NCBI RefSeq assembly: GCF_004664715.2
Contig: NC_051067.1
Location: 68,466,982 to 68,530,981, forward strand
From: Peromyscus leucopus
Lineage: Eukaryota > Chordata > Mammalia > Rodentia > Cricetidae
Length of the DNA stretch: 64,000 nt
Direction: 5' to 3'
Shown here piece by piece: positions 1-10,995 of this stretch. How positions within the stretch are numbered: position 1 is the stretch's first letter; each line of letters opens with the position of its first letter. The translations under genes and the position numbers were made by a program. Below the pieces are notes generated by a model that did not search any database, had not been told where the DNA came from, and saw nothing but the letters and a program-made list of their open reading frames with translations.

Positions 1-228
1 ACTATGCTGGAGAAGAAGCTGAGAACTACATCCTGATCCATTGTCTGAGAAAGATTTTGGGCTTGGCATGGGCTTTTCAAACCTCAAAACTCACCTCCAG
101 TGACACACTTCCTCCAACAAGACCACATCTTCTAATCCTTTCAAACAGTGTTATTTCCCATCGACAAAACCTCCAAATCTATAAGCCTCTGGGTACCGTT
201 CTCATTCAAGCCACCACAATACATAAAT
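1..228 (-). mobile_element. MaLR LTR, MTD-like, cut by window edge
   Basis: Read on the minus strand this is the start of a rodent MaLR LTR: it opens with a TGTGGTGGCTTGAATGAGAA-type start near 222 and carries the family signature for a lagging 'tgtggccttgttggagga' block (here as its complement around 110-135). The same family occurs in sense orientation at 5398-5727. The left edge is cut by the window. Recognition is by remembered consensus, not alignment. Confidence 0.75.
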
Positions 229-254
229 GAACACATGTTATGAATTACATAAAT

Positions 255-1033
255 GGACTCAAGGTCAGAAATCACTCAGTCATCTCTGCAGATACAGAAG
301 AGGCTTTTGACAAATCCATCATCTTTCATAACAACCCTGAAGAAACTTGGAATAGAAGATATGTGTATCAACAAAGTAAAGGCTAGACACAACAAATCTC
401 TCACCACATTATATCAGCTGGAGAAAAGCGTGAAATCATTTCCACTAAAATGAAGAACAAAAGATGGTGTCCACTGCCTCTATTTTTATTCAATATGATG
501 TTTGAAGATTTTTGCTGGGGCAGTAGAACAAGAGAAGTAACCAAAATGATATGACTAGGAAAAGAGCTGAAAGTACCATTATGTTAAGATATGATTCTAT
601 ACACAAAAGACTTTAGAGGCCACCAGAAGACCCTTAGAACCAACAAATGGCAGGTTATAAAACTAGCATACATTAGTCAGTAGCCTCCAATAGACCAATG
701 ACAGCAGAATGGAAAAGAAATCAGGGAAATAATTCCATTGATAATAAACTCAAAACTACCTTGGCTGAAACCTAGGTAAGGAAATGGAAGACCTCTATGA
801 TAAAAGGAATGAAAAAACAACAACTGGAGAACAAAGTTGGGGAAGACACTAAAAGATGGGAAGCACCATCCTCATGGATCAGAAGAATTAATGTTGTGAA
901 AGTGGTCATTCTAACAAAAGGAATCTACAGATCTATTCATTACCAACCAAAAGTTCAGAGCCATTCTTCATAGGAACAACAAAAAATTAACAAATTCATA
1001 TGGTAGGAAAAAAGACCCCAGATAGCAAATGAA

Positions 1034-1076
<43 letters not shown>

Positions 1077-1555
1077 ATCCTGAACAAAAAGGGAAACTGG
1101 AGGTGTGACCACACCTGATTTTAAGATAGACTATAGAGCAATGTTAGAAAAACAGCATGGTGTTTGCCTAAAAACAGACACACAGATGAATGGAATAGAA
1201 TAGAGGACCCACATATAAGTATCTACAGCTATAGCCACTGTTTTTGACAAAGAGACCCAAAATCTTCAACAAATGGTACTGATCAAACTGGATGGCAGCA
1301 CGTGTAGAAGAATGGAACAAAGTCCTTCTCTCTCTGCAAGAGAGGCTGCTTTCCAGGGAAGGCCCCACTCCCGGGGCTAGCTGGGCAACATAAATGGGGC
1401 TTGAAGTTTTTTTTTTTTTTTTTTGAAAAAACTTGAATTTGGTTGGTAGGATTGACATCGGAGGAACTGGATGAGTTAGGTGCTGAATATGATCACAGTA
1501 CTTTGTATGAAATTCTCAAAGAATTAATAAAATTTCAGTAAAAACATTGACTTTT
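255..1555 (+). mobile_element. Old L1 fragment (ORF2 RT region to 3' end), sense
   Basis: The stretch 255-1318 reads as a decayed L1 ORF2: a reverse-transcriptase-like stretch at 255-620, then C-terminal ORF2 motifs such as 'tggaatagaatagagga' (1191-1207). The piece 1440-1548 ends like a rodent L1 3' UTR ('gtatgaaattctcaaagaat'). Frame is broken many times. A (AATA)n array at 1032-1078 interrupts it, and 1319-1439 is not explained as L1. Probably an Lx-type or older copy. Confidence 0.8.
1032..1078. repeat. (AATA)n microsatellite
   Basis: About 12 copies of a TAAA/AATA tetranucleotide inside the L1 ORF2 remnant. Confidence 0.97.
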
Positions 1556-1744
1556 ATGTCACCCAGAGTTCCATGTGGCTTGCAATAGCAAGACCAATTC
1601 TACCCATCTCAGTTGTAGTCTATGTTGTAGTTATTGATGATGGTTTAGAGATACTTCCTTGCAGAGGCTATTCACCACCATGCTGTGAATCATCATTCCA
1701 GATACCAACTTGGCTCCCTCTTAACTTTTTATATCATTTCCCAT

Positions 1745-3180
1745 CAATTTTTAAAGGGATTTATTCTTTAGAACATATTTAGGCTTACAGCAATCATGAA
1801 CAGAAGTGAGATAAATAGAATTTGTCCTTATCCTTCCAACTCCCCACAGGTACTGCTGCCCCAACTGTCAACATCCCCTATCTGGCAATGCATTTTTTTT
1901 TCATATTTGATTAAACTCCATGGAGAAACTGTAAATGATGTATATAAGGGCTCACTGTTGGTGTTGAATATTTTATATGTTTGGACAAATGTATAAATAT
2001 GCATCAGCCATTGTAGTAATGGGCAGAGTAGTTCAATGTGCCTTAAGAGTCTATGCTCTTTCTATTTTTCATCTCTTTTCTCCTCACACTTGAAAATTTT
2101 GACAACTTTAGTCAAAGCTGCTGTAACTATCCACATACAAGCTTTTTTTGGGGGGTGGGGTGGGTGGGTTTCAAGCAGGGTTTCTCTGTACAGCTTTGCG
2201 CCTTTCCTGGAGCTCACTTGGTAGCCCAGGCTGGCCTCGAACTCACAGAGATCCACCTGGCTCTGCCTCCCGAGTGCTGGGATTAAAGGTGTGCACCACC
2301 AACGCCCGGCAACAAGCTTTTATATTAGCATAATTTTTCAATTACTTTTGTTACCAAAAAGCATAATTGCTGGATTATATGGCAGAAGTGTATCTAGTTT
2401 TGTAAGAAACTATCAAATTGTCTTCCAAATTAGCTATGAAATTTTGCAATCCCACTAGTACTGTAGGAGCTATGGCTGTTCCTCATTCTTGCCAGCATCC
2501 TTGTCCTTGGTGTTCGGAGTTTGGCCACTCTCATTGTTATTTTAATTAGCATTTCTCAGGTGGCATATGAGCCAAAATTGTTTCATAGGCTATTTACTAT
2601 TTGTATGTATCTTCATTGGTGAGATATCTGCTATGCTTCTGGTTCATTTTTTCTACTTGTTGAGTATTAAGGATTCTTGTTCATTCTGATAACAGTAACC
2701 TCGAAAATAATTTCACATACTTTTTCTCTCATTGGTGACTTGTCCTCTCATTCTGACAGTGTTCTCTATTACAAACACTGTTATGATTTTAAAGAAATTG
2801 CTTGATGATTCATTCATGGATTGTGCTGTTAGTATACTAGCCAAAGAGTCATTATCAAACCAATGTCATCTATATTCTCTCCTGTGTTATCCTCTTTGGT
2901 TTAGGTCCACAGCCCAACCTGTGTCTAGATTCATTTATTTGAAGGTAGCTGTTCAGTAGTTTTGGCACAGGTGGTTGAAAAAACTGTCTTTCCTGGGGCT
3001 GTAAATTTGCAGCTGAGTTGTAAAATGGTTGCCCAGTATATGAGTACATGGGTTTAGCCTGCTGTACAGACAAAAAGACCAGTTGATCATATTACTATGC
3101 ATTCCTTTCTAGGGTCTTTAGTCTGTCTCACTGACTTTGTGTAGCAAGCATATGGCTCACTGTACTATCTCCCCAGCTCT
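1745..3180 (-). mobile_element. Ancient L1 (L1M class), 3' half, antisense
   Basis: The plus strand follows the complement of an old mammalian L1 in order: 'tttggacaaatgtata' (1981-1996), 'attgctggattatatgg' (2366-2382), 'ttttgtaagaaactatc' (2398-2414), 'gtgtctagattcattta' (2922-2938) and the region before a 'ttgatca' block near 3084. The order is that of ORF2 read backwards from the 3' end. It is split by a young B1 at 2147-2311. High divergence and presence of the family outside rodents point to a pre-rodent insertion. Confidence 0.75.
2147..2311 (-). mobile_element. B1 SINE, antisense, with TSD
   Basis: Complement of a nearly full B1 with little decay, inserted into the L1M. A 10-bp direct repeat ACAAGCTTTT flanks it (2137-2146 and 2312-2321). 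It carries the 'tttgcgcctttcctggagctcacttgg' type middle that I link to cricetid B1s. The tail region is G/T-rich (2147-2172) instead of a plain poly-T. Confidence 0.95.
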
Positions 3181-3647
3181 TCATTTTTTAAATTCTTTTA
3201 TGTTTTCGTGATTACCCTTGAGTTTACAAACTACATTTATGATTAATCTAAGTTTATTCTTAAATAAATGTACTGCTTCATGGACATGAATAAGTATGAG
3301 TCTTATTAATAACAAAATAATCCTAATTTTGTTTCCCATCCTTGTATAATTTTATTGCATTTATCTACAATAATATGTATACATAGTCCTATAACCACAG
3401 ATATTTATATAAAGTCAGATCATTTGTATAACATAGAGTCATATTCATAACATATTTGAATTTACCATAATTCAAATGAATATTTGAGTATATTGCTATT
3501 TTAAATAATTTGTTCTGTCAACTCGATAAAAAATAAGAAAGCTAAATTTATATTTTATCTTCACTTATTCTTTCATTGTTTCCCCCTTTTCCATGTATAT
3601 ATGAGTTTATGAATTGTATCATTTTTTTTTTCTCTTAAAGTACGTCA
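3181..3647. other. AT-rich stretch, possibly more L1M
   Basis: AT-rich and without a clear motif. It lies between L1M pieces, and the last part resembles old antisense L1, so it is probably decayed L1M sequence. No gene seen. Confidence 0.4.
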
Positions 3648-3819
3648 GCCGGGCGGTGGTGGCGCACGCCTTTAATCCCAGCACTCGGGAGGCAGAGCCA
3701 GGCGGATCTCTGTGAGTTCGAGGCCAGCCTGGGCTACCAAGTGAGTTCCAGGAAAGGCGCAAAGCTACACAGAGAAACCCTGTCTCGAAAAAACCAAAAA
3801 AAAAAAAAAAAAAAAAAAA
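3648..3819 (+). mobile_element. B1 SINE, sense, full length
   Basis: Complete, nearly intact B1: 'gccgggcggtggtggcgcac' start, 'tttaatcccagcactcggg', then 'aaaggcgcaaagctacac', ending in a long A tail (3796-3819). A short direct repeat AAAGTAC flanks it (3637-3643 and 3817-3823). One of the youngest insertions in the window. Confidence 0.97.
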
Positions 3820-4030
3820 GTACTTCTAATACTTCTTGTAACTCAGGTTTACAGGCTACTGAGTTTCTGCTTGTCTGGAGTGTCTTACATTCTGTTTAAA
3901 ATTTTAGAGACCATTTCACAGGTTTTAGAATTCTACATTGGTGGGCTTTAATTGTCTTGGATTTTTTGTTTGTTTTTTATTGTCTTATAATGTTTTAGAT
4001 AGTCCTTTTGCTTGCATGGGGATTTGAGGA
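3820..4030 (-). mobile_element. Ancient L1M, continuing antisense
   Basis: Resumes the antisense old-L1 pattern after the B1, with a 'tttctgcttgtctgg' block (3863-3877) and a 'gaattctacattgg' block (3928-3941), the typical complement of an interior L1 segment. Confidence 0.5.
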
Positions 4031-4064
4031 AGTTAATGTTGTTGTTGGTATTTTACTCTTTTGG

Positions 4065-4475
4065 GGGGCCTGCCACCCAGTTCCCAAATAAATCACACAC
4101 AGAGGCTTATTCTTACTTATCAATGTGTGACCTTAGCTTGGCTTAGCTTTCATTAACTTACTATCTTGTCAATCTTTTGCCTTCTGGGCTTTCATGTAAA
4201 TCTTACTCTTACTCTGTGGCTTGCTGTGTAGTTGGATGGCTGGCCCCTGGAGTCCTTCTCCTTTTCTGACTCCTAGCTCTCTCTTCTCCTCCCAGATTTC
4301 TCCTTCTATACATTCTCTCTGCCTTCCAGCCCTGCCTATCCTTTCTTTTGCCTTGCCATTGGCCATTCAGTTCTTTATTAGATGATCAGGTGTTTTAGTC
4401 AGACACAGTAACACAGCTTCACAGAGTTAAACAAATGCAACATAAACAAAAATAACTCACCTTAAAATAATATTC
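4065..4475 (-). mobile_element. Rodent solo LTR, antisense
   Basis: Matches a common rodent LTR read in antisense: 'aataaatcacacacagaggc' (4087-4106), a pyrimidine-rich middle, 'ttgccattggccattcag' (4355-4372), then 'cagcttcacagagttaaaca' (4415-4434) and a close near 4481 in 'taaca'. I recognise the sequence type but not a safe family name. No clear target duplication was found. Confidence 0.7.
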
Positions 4476-4789
4476 TCTAACAAGTTAACTGTAATTCCTC
4501 TCTATAGATCAGTTTTTTTCCTCACCTCTGGTTCATTTCAAGATTTACTTACAGAACACTAAATAAAACCAAAATAAAAACAGGATACTAGGTTTGTTCT
4601 TTTTTAAAAATTAAGTGAATTATGTAACTTCCTAAAAATTGTATTTGGAAGAAGTCAATGAGGTCCTATTTCCCCATTAAAACTTATATTTGACTGATCT
4701 TGTTGATCAGGTCTTCCTGCAGTGGAAGAATTTGGGAGAGGATTATACACCCTTTAAGACATAAGTTTTTAGGTTGTAGTTACATGGAG

Positions 4790-5112
4790 AACTAGACTTT
4801 TCTGGCTGTGACAAATATCTGAGAGAAGCAGGAGTGATATATTTTGCTCAGTTTTAGAGGTTTCCATCAATGGTTACCTGATTGCATTGCTGTGGGCCTG
4901 AGGCAAGGTTGGACATCATGGCTCAAGAGCTAGTCCAATGCTGCAACTCACTGGGTAGACAGGAAGCAGAAAAAAATAGAGGCATACGGTAAAGGGTCCA
5001 AGATCATTCCTAAGAACATGTCCCCAATGACTCATTTCTTCCATCTAGGCTCTGTCTTCTAAACTTTTACCACCTTCTATGCTTTAGTAAAGAATATATT
5101 CAGTCACAATGT
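4790..5112 (-). mobile_element. MaLR LTR (MST-like), antisense
   Basis: Complement of a MaLR LTR: 'ggctgtgacaaatatctgag' near 4804, 'agaggtttccatcaatgg' (4856-4873), 'ccccaatgactcatttcttc' (5022-5041) and a 'ttttaccacctt' block. Decayed, with no target duplication resolved. Confidence 0.65.
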
Positions 5113-5143
5113 CTCTTTTTTTCTCCTTCCTGCTTTAGTTAGT

Positions 5144-5300
5144 TTTTTTGTTTGTTTGCTTTTTTGAGACAGGGTCTCTCTGTGTAGTCCTGAATGTTCT
5201 GGGGCTCAGTTATGTAGACCAAGCTACCCTTGAACTCAAACCAAGCTGCCTCTACTTCCAGAGTACTGGGACTAAAGGTGTGGGCCACCATGACTAGCTC
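5144..5300 (-). mobile_element. B1 SINE, antisense, older type
   Basis: Complement of a B1: T-rich head, 'gagacagggtctctctgtgt' (5166-5185) and 'tactgggactaaaggtgtgg' near 5265. More diverged than the B1s at 2147 and 3648. AGTTAG occurs on both sides (5139-5144; 5302-5307), suggesting insertion exactly at the start of the LTR that follows. Confidence 0.88.
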
Positions 5301-5301
5301 T

Positions 5302-5397
5302 CAGTTAGGTTTCTATTACTGTGATAAAACACCATGACCAAAAGCAATGTGGGGAGGAAAAAGTTCATGTCAGCTTATATTTTATGGTTCATTATGA
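5302..5397 (-). mobile_element. Rodent LTR (MaLR-like), antisense, part 1 of 3
   Basis: Start of an antisense LTR of a very common rodent type: 'gtttctattactgtgataaa', 'acaccatgaccaaaagcaat', then 'cagcttata'. Split by the insertions at 5398-5727 and 5958-6342. Pieces 2 and 3 follow at 5728-5957 and 6343-6425. A sense copy of the same type lies at 50965-51370. Confidence 0.75.
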
Positions 5398-5727
5398 TGT
5401 TTCAATAAGAATATCCACCATATGGATATGTTTGAATACTTGGTCCCCAGTTGGGAAACTCTTTGGGAAAGATTAGGAGATGTGGCCTTGTTGGAGGAGG
5501 TGTGTCACTGGGGGTGAGTTTTAAGGTTTCAGAAGTCCATGCCATTCCCAGTTTGTTCTCTCTGCCTGGTGGTTGTATCTCAATATGTTTTAGCTACTGC
5601 TCCAACACAATTCCTCCCTGCTCACCAGATTCACTCTGTGAAACTGTAAGCCCCCAATAAACTCTTTCTTTTGTAAGTTTCTCTGATCATGATATCTTGT
5701 CACAGAAATAGAAAAGTAACTAAGGCA
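5398..5727 (+). mobile_element. MTD-like MaLR solo LTR, sense, nested
   Basis: Nearly full LTR: TG start, 'gtccccagttgggaaactct' (5443-5462), 'tgtggccttgttggagga' (5481-5498), polyadenylation-type AATAAACTC at 5656-5664, and end 'agtaactaaggca'. It interrupts the antisense LTR. The expected 5-bp duplication is not visible. Confidence 0.88.
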
Positions 5728-5957
5728 TCTGTTATAGGAGGAAGTCAGGACAGGAACTTAGGGCAAGAATATGGAGTCAGAAAATTAAAGAGAGGCCATG
5801 GGGAAACCCTGTTTCCTGTCTTTCCCCACCCCTGACTTGCTTAGTTCTTTATTATATACCCAGGACCACCTGTCCATGGATAGCTCCACCTACAATGGAG
5901 TGGGCCTTCCCATATGAATCATTAATGAAGAAAATTCCTCATAAGCTTTCCTATAGG
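5728..5957 (-). mobile_element. Rodent LTR (MaLR-like), antisense, part 2 of 3
   Basis: Continues the LTR begun at 5302: 'ggaagtcaggacaggaactt', then 'cccaggaccacctgtccatg' (5860-5879) and 'atcattaatgaagaaaattc'. Confidence 0.75.
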
Positions 5958-6342
5958 CCATTCTTTGGTGTGGGATGACTCAGCCCTAACAAGACCAAGG
6001 GCCAGATGGCCCAAACCAGTAATGAGAGCATAGGCATATGATACTTCCTAATAGCCAACCTGGGTCTGCCTAAGGGCCTTAGCAACAGCAGCTGAGCCAT
6101 GATGTGAGATGACCTGGACCAATGAAAGGCAGCCATGTCCCAACAGCAGATGCATATTTATCAGACCTCCCCTCCCACCTCTACCGGCCTCCCCTGAGGT
6201 AGGGTAGAGGGTATAGAAGGCTTGCCTCTTCCTGAATAAACTGAACATGTTGTTTTGATATCTTCCCAGAGTCTGGGCCAGTTGACTCTGTACCTACTCA
6301 CCCCCTCCCCAAAAGGGAACTTCACAGGACCCTGCCACACAT
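5958..6342 (+). mobile_element. LTR-like insertion with TATA and poly(A) signals
   Basis: A distinct block, less AT-rich than its surroundings, starting TGTGGGATGA and ending ...CCCTGCCACA. It holds a TATA-like 'gtatagaa' at about 6210 and a poly(A)-type AATAAACTGAAC at 6234-6245, arranged as in a retroviral LTR (U3-R-U5). The element around it resumes cleanly at 6343. No target duplication is seen, so the exact ends are approximate. Confidence 0.6.
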
Positions 6343-6425
6343 ATGGATGCATCTTCTCAGTTGAGACTTTCCTTGGATGACTCTAGCTTGTGTCAAGTTG
6401 ATCCAAAAGCTAATAAACACAACTA
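6343..6425 (-). mobile_element. Rodent LTR (MaLR-like), antisense, part 3 of 3
   Basis: Terminal part of the LTR begun at 5302: 'tctcagttgagactttcc', then 'gactctagcttgtgtcaagt' (6380-6399), ending near 'aataaacacaacta'. Confidence 0.75.
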
Positions 6426-6664
6426 CTCTTCACCAAATGTGTCAATTAATTGTAATTTTTACTAATTTAAATAAATCTAGAGAGGATATGCTGTGGTTTA
6501 AAGAGAATTATATGGCATTTAAAATTGCCTAGTACACTTGTTTAAGTGCTGGGTAAAGGAAATCAATGCACTTTTTAACAGTTTCTCTAGTGTGACTATT
6601 AACACTGATGTCAACTCTAGGTTTTTCTTCCTTTCTGCCATTGTTTGCAACTTCTAGATTGTTT

Positions 6665-6877
6665 TAAAAAGGACTTATTTGTTTAGTTTTAATTATGTGT
6701 AAATGTGTGTGTGTGAGTTTATGTGAACCACATTTTTACAGACAGAAGAGGAGGTCAGAAGAGGATATTGGAGTTACAGAAGGTTGTGAACTGCCTAATG
6801 CCAGTCCTGGAAACTGAACTGGGGTCCTACACAAGAGCAATCAGCACTCTTAACTACAGAACTATTTTTCCAGCCTT
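6665..6877 (-). mobile_element. B2/B3 SINE, antisense
   Basis: Complement of a tRNA-derived B2/B3 SINE: 'gacagaagaggaggtcagaa' (6740-6759), 'cctggaaactgaactggggt' (6806-6825), and a closing 'ctacagaactatttttccag' that corresponds to the internal promoter end. Moderately decayed. Confidence 0.85.
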
Positions 6878-7551
6878 CCTAATTTCTATTCATGTGTATT
6901 AACTGTACAGGGTTATGAATTTTGCTGATGTTTCCCATCTGCATATAATATACTTTTATCACATTCACACATCTTTTATTCTTTCCTAATTATGAACAAA
7001 TTACTAAAAGGTAAATGATAACATTTGCACTTAACAAGTCATATAAGTTACTATGCTATTGACCTTGGCTTTTCTTTCGACATTGGCATTAACATACACT
7101 GTAAATGGTAATGTATTTTCAGAAGACTTTGGATGTGGCAGAGGTTTGGGGGCCACATGAGTCCTTTGGTGAGTTAAGTAAGATCATTTTAAAATAGGTA
7201 AAATACAAATACATTTAGAGGAATTGTTTATAAGGAGTGAAACTCAAAATGAATGACCATGATCAGGTTCACTACTCGGGGAGAGAAATAAGATTACAAT
7301 GATAAAGAATACTCAAGAATACTATCTATCAAAATATTGCATGTATGTCTATGCATTTAGATACTGGGAACTATGTCCTATGAGAAATAGTCTCTGAAAC
7401 TCACATATCTGTTAAAGGACATCATACATAATAGATATGAATCCATGCTTACTAATCTGATAAATTAAAGGAAGAGCTTGTGGATGACATTGAAATGCAA
7501 CTTTATTGTTTTTATAAACTTATGTGCAGCATATATAATCAAATGCTGTTT
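6878..7551. other. Mostly single-copy DNA
   Basis: No gene seen. The first 110 bases ('ttaactgtacagggttatga', then 'atataatatacttttatcac') weakly resemble an antisense L1 3' UTR. The rest shows no recognised repeat. Confidence 0.4.
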
Positions 7552-7929
7552 GTGATAGTGTGTCAACTTTATAGAGTCTAGAATTACATGGGAAGCAAAC
7601 CTCTGGACATGTAAGTAGGGGATTATATTAAATTATTATTTTGATTATATTAATGGATGTGAGAAGAACTATCTTAATTGTGGATGGGACCATTTCGTAG
7701 AAGTCCTGGATTGTGTTAGTAGAGAAACAGATTGAGTAGAGGCTGCATTCAATCGATGCCCTCTATTTCTTCATTGTGGATTGAAAGTCATTAGCCACTT
7801 CAAGCTCTGGCTGCCATAAGTTTTCTACTGTGATAGACTGTATCCTGGAATTGTGAGCTCAACCACTTCTCTCTTAAGTTGCTTTGGCAGACTATCTTAT
7901 GATGGCAGCAGGAAAGAAGCTAAGATAGT
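7552..7929 (+). mobile_element. Rodent LTR (MaLR-like), sense, decayed
   Basis: Begins with a 'gtcaactttatagagtctag' block, typical of the same broad LTR type as 50965-51370 ('gtcaacttgaca' start), then 'gggaccatttcgtagaagtc' and a tail 'cttaagttgctttggcag'. Strongly mutated. Confidence 0.65.
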
Positions 7930-9355
7930 GTTAGAAACTAGAACACTGACGTAGAGTTTTACTCTAGGAAAAATTGATCATCATGCATCTAAATTTGAAA
8001 CTCATTTTCTTTCTAGTAAGGACTCACTGGAGTCTTTTTACATCCCAACTAAATAATCCAAACACAGAACAATAGGTCTTCCTCATTTTTTTTATCAGTG
8101 ATTTTGCCAAATTATCTGAAAAGTTGTCATAATTTTAAATGCAGTTTAACCTCAGTTTAGTTTTTTCTTATTGTGAGAAAATACTAAGGCAAAAAGTATT
8201 AATGGGGAAAGAACTTCTTCACGTTCCCCCCACCATTATCAGTAAATATTTATTGTTGTTATTATTGTGTACAAAGCAATTCAGACTCTGGAGTGGAGTG
8301 TAGAAAACACCTTTCCCTGGAAAGTTAACCTTGGGACGATTCAATTAAAACAGAAGCTATTTGCATGGACCAACTTTTGGTAGATTTAATTATAATTTTT
8401 GAAAAAAAAAACTAATTTAGGGACGAAGAAAATGACACATTAATTGTTTAAAAACCCTAGTGGGGTATCTAAAGATGTGAAAGGATTTGACAACATAAAA
8501 TTACATTTAAGCAATTATGATAGAAATAGAACTGTAATATGGAGGATAGTGTTTAATGGCAGATGGAAAAATATGGACAGTGTTATCTTGGTTGAAGTAA
8601 GATTGGCCATTGTTTATTCTTAGTTGCTATAATGCTGAATTATTACTCAGTTTCAAAAATGAAAGGTATGTCCTGCTGAGATATGGCCTCAATCATCCAG
8701 GGGCCTGGCTGATAACTTGATTGCAGGTAGAGAGTACATTTACGTGTGGAATGCTAACAGATGCCCTTGGCTTCTTGTGGTAAGAGTGAAATTAATAGCA
8801 TGGACAATATGAATTTCTCTCCAAGCATTTCTCTTTATGCTGGCATTTCTATTGAATGAAATATTGACAGGGTGGCCAATTCAATCCTCTCTATCAGACA
8901 CTTGAAACAGTATATGAAGAATCGTATCCCTAGTGCATTTCTCCCTCATTTCCAGCTCATTTAGTTTCCATCTACAAATCCATTTGGTGCCTCTATTACA
9001 CAGTGAATGATTTTCCAATTTAAACCATATTCATTCATATTTTACTGAGTTTTGTTTTGTTCCAAAAGAAATATTCTTTAGAATATGACTTAATGATCAC
9101 TGCTAATTAAAATTTTACAAAAATTCCACTTAATTCTTTTGAAGTTTACATTTGCTTGGGGAATCAGGGATTTTGTACTTTTGCAATATTCTTGAAGAAA
9201 CATGACTTCAATCACTATAGAGAGGGATAATATTCAAGTCTGTCCTTGATACAAAGGTTGAGGTCTTAGGGCTTTGTATGGCTAAACAAGAAGGTTAATG
9301 AACTGAGATAATGGTCTGTTCCTTTGCATAATTATGTTTGGTTGGGGTCTTATTA
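7930..9355. other. Single-copy AT-rich DNA
   Basis: About 1.4 kb with no recognised repeat, RNA gene or credible open frame. Confidence 0.5.
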
Positions 9356-9359
9356 CTAT

Positions 9360-9630
9360 GATGTACTAACTTGGGTCCTAAGATTTATATATTAAAGACC
9401 TGAGCCCCAGTGTGATAGTATTTAGAGATGAAATCTCTGGGAAATAATTAGCTTTAGATAAGTTCATGAGGGTAGATCTCTCATGACATAGGATTTAAGA
9501 AAAGACACCAAAAAGCTTTCGTTCTCTCCATTTTCTAGCCATGTGAGGACACATAGCCAGAAGGTGGCCACTGTTTATGTGAATCATCTGTTAGTACACA
9601 GCTACACTTTAGAACCAGTAACTAAGAAGT
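9360..9630 (+). mobile_element. MaLR LTR (MST/MLT1-like), sense
   Basis: Follows the MST/MLT1 pattern: 'gacctgagccccagtgtgat' (9399-9418), 'agttcatgagggtagatctc', 'agccatgtgaggacacatag' (9537-9556) and 'agaaggtggccact'. Ancient and incomplete at the 3' side. Confidence 0.75.
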
Positions 9631-9794
9631 TGCTTTCTTAATAGTCTTAGTCTTCAGTGTCTTTTATATCTCTTCCTTCTAACTGAAGAGCTATTTAGAT
9701 AGTATTATCTCCTAGTATGACAACTGAAAATTTATGCTATGTACTGCTTTAAATTTTAGCCCCATAGATAATTCAAGATGAAATAACTCTTATT

Positions 9795-10018
9795 TTTAAA
9801 GATTAATTTAGTATTTATGTGTATGTGTACACATGAAGGTACGTGTACATGTGTCTGCTGGTGCCGTTTGAGAACAGACAAGAGCATCAGATTTTGTGGA
9901 GCTGGTATTATGGCTGGTTGTAAGCCACTCAGAGTGTGTGCTAGGAACTGAACTGTGGACCTGTGGAAGAGCAACAAGTATTCTTAACTGCTGAGCTCTT
10001 GATCCATCTCTCCAGCTC
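9795..10018 (-). mobile_element. B3 SINE, antisense
   Basis: Complement of B3: 'taaagattaatttagtattt', a TG-rich block, 'gtgtgctaggaactgaactg' (9937-9956), and the closing 'gatccatctctccagctcc' that marks the SINE head. Confidence 0.85.
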
Positions 10019-10859
10019 CAAATACGGAAACTTAAAGACAATCTAATGATTAGCCAAATGACTGAGCTTAGCCAATGAAATAAGATCTATTCATTTTTGC
10101 TTATAATTACTTTATTACTGTCAGCCATCTAATTGAAAATTGCATATATATATATCACATTCATATACACAGACATGCATATAAATATACACATACAAAT
10201 CATATCCACCAATTCATACATACACACACTCTGTTTAGCATATTTGTTGTTATCATGGATGACTCAGTATTGTGTACTCTGGCCCCATTTTTCTAGTCCT
10301 GATTTTGTGCCATCCATCTCTGATCCTCTTTTTTATTCCATATAGTCCCAAATTTTTGTCTATTTTTAGTAGATAGGAAATATGTGCTAAAATATATACT
10401 TGTAGGAAATATCAACTTTGGCTCATTTTTTCAGATGCTAGGATCCACATGCCTGGGTACCTGTAGCAGTGTGGTGGAGTTGTCCCCTTGCCAGCTAGAC
10501 ACGTGCCTTCTTAGTTCTGATGACTCCTGTCAATCCATGAGCAAATGCAGGTCATTATCAGAATCTTCCTCCTTATTAAAGTTCCTGACCTACTCCTGGA
10601 GTCTGTTGCCTAGGAACACTTTCCATATACTCCAGAGGTTTTAATCTCTAGCCTGTGAACTCTCTGACTGTTGCTGTGCCTGGGGATGCAGGGGTGGGGG
10701 AGTCTATGGGATTTGGAGAAGAAAAGGGCAAGTTCTGGGGTTGACAGTAATCAAGGAAATGTCTGTTTTGGTATGCAGACTTTATGACACTACTTTTCCA
10801 TAGAAAATAAGTTTCTTGACTTAGTGACCCCATTGCTTTCTCTCTTTATTTATAGCAAG
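10019..10859. other. Single-copy DNA
   Basis: Holds an AT/CA-rich low-complexity patch (10138-10230) and otherwise nothing recognised. Open frames here are short and show no familiar motif. Confidence 0.45.
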
Positions 10860-10995
10860 CTTAGAGTACAACATATGCTCTATTTTCAAATGTATCATCT
10901 TATTTGATTTCTCTAGCATCAAGGTAAGTTAAGATGCCAGAGAGTCTACATTTTTACATTTACAGATGAGGGCAGTCAGGTACAGACTAAATATA
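10860..10995 (-). mobile_element. MIR SINE, antisense
   Basis: Weak match to the complement of MIR: 'atcttatttgatttctctag' where MIR has 'atctcatttaatcctca', then 'tttttacatttacagatgag'. An ancient mammal-wide SINE. Confidence 0.55.
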
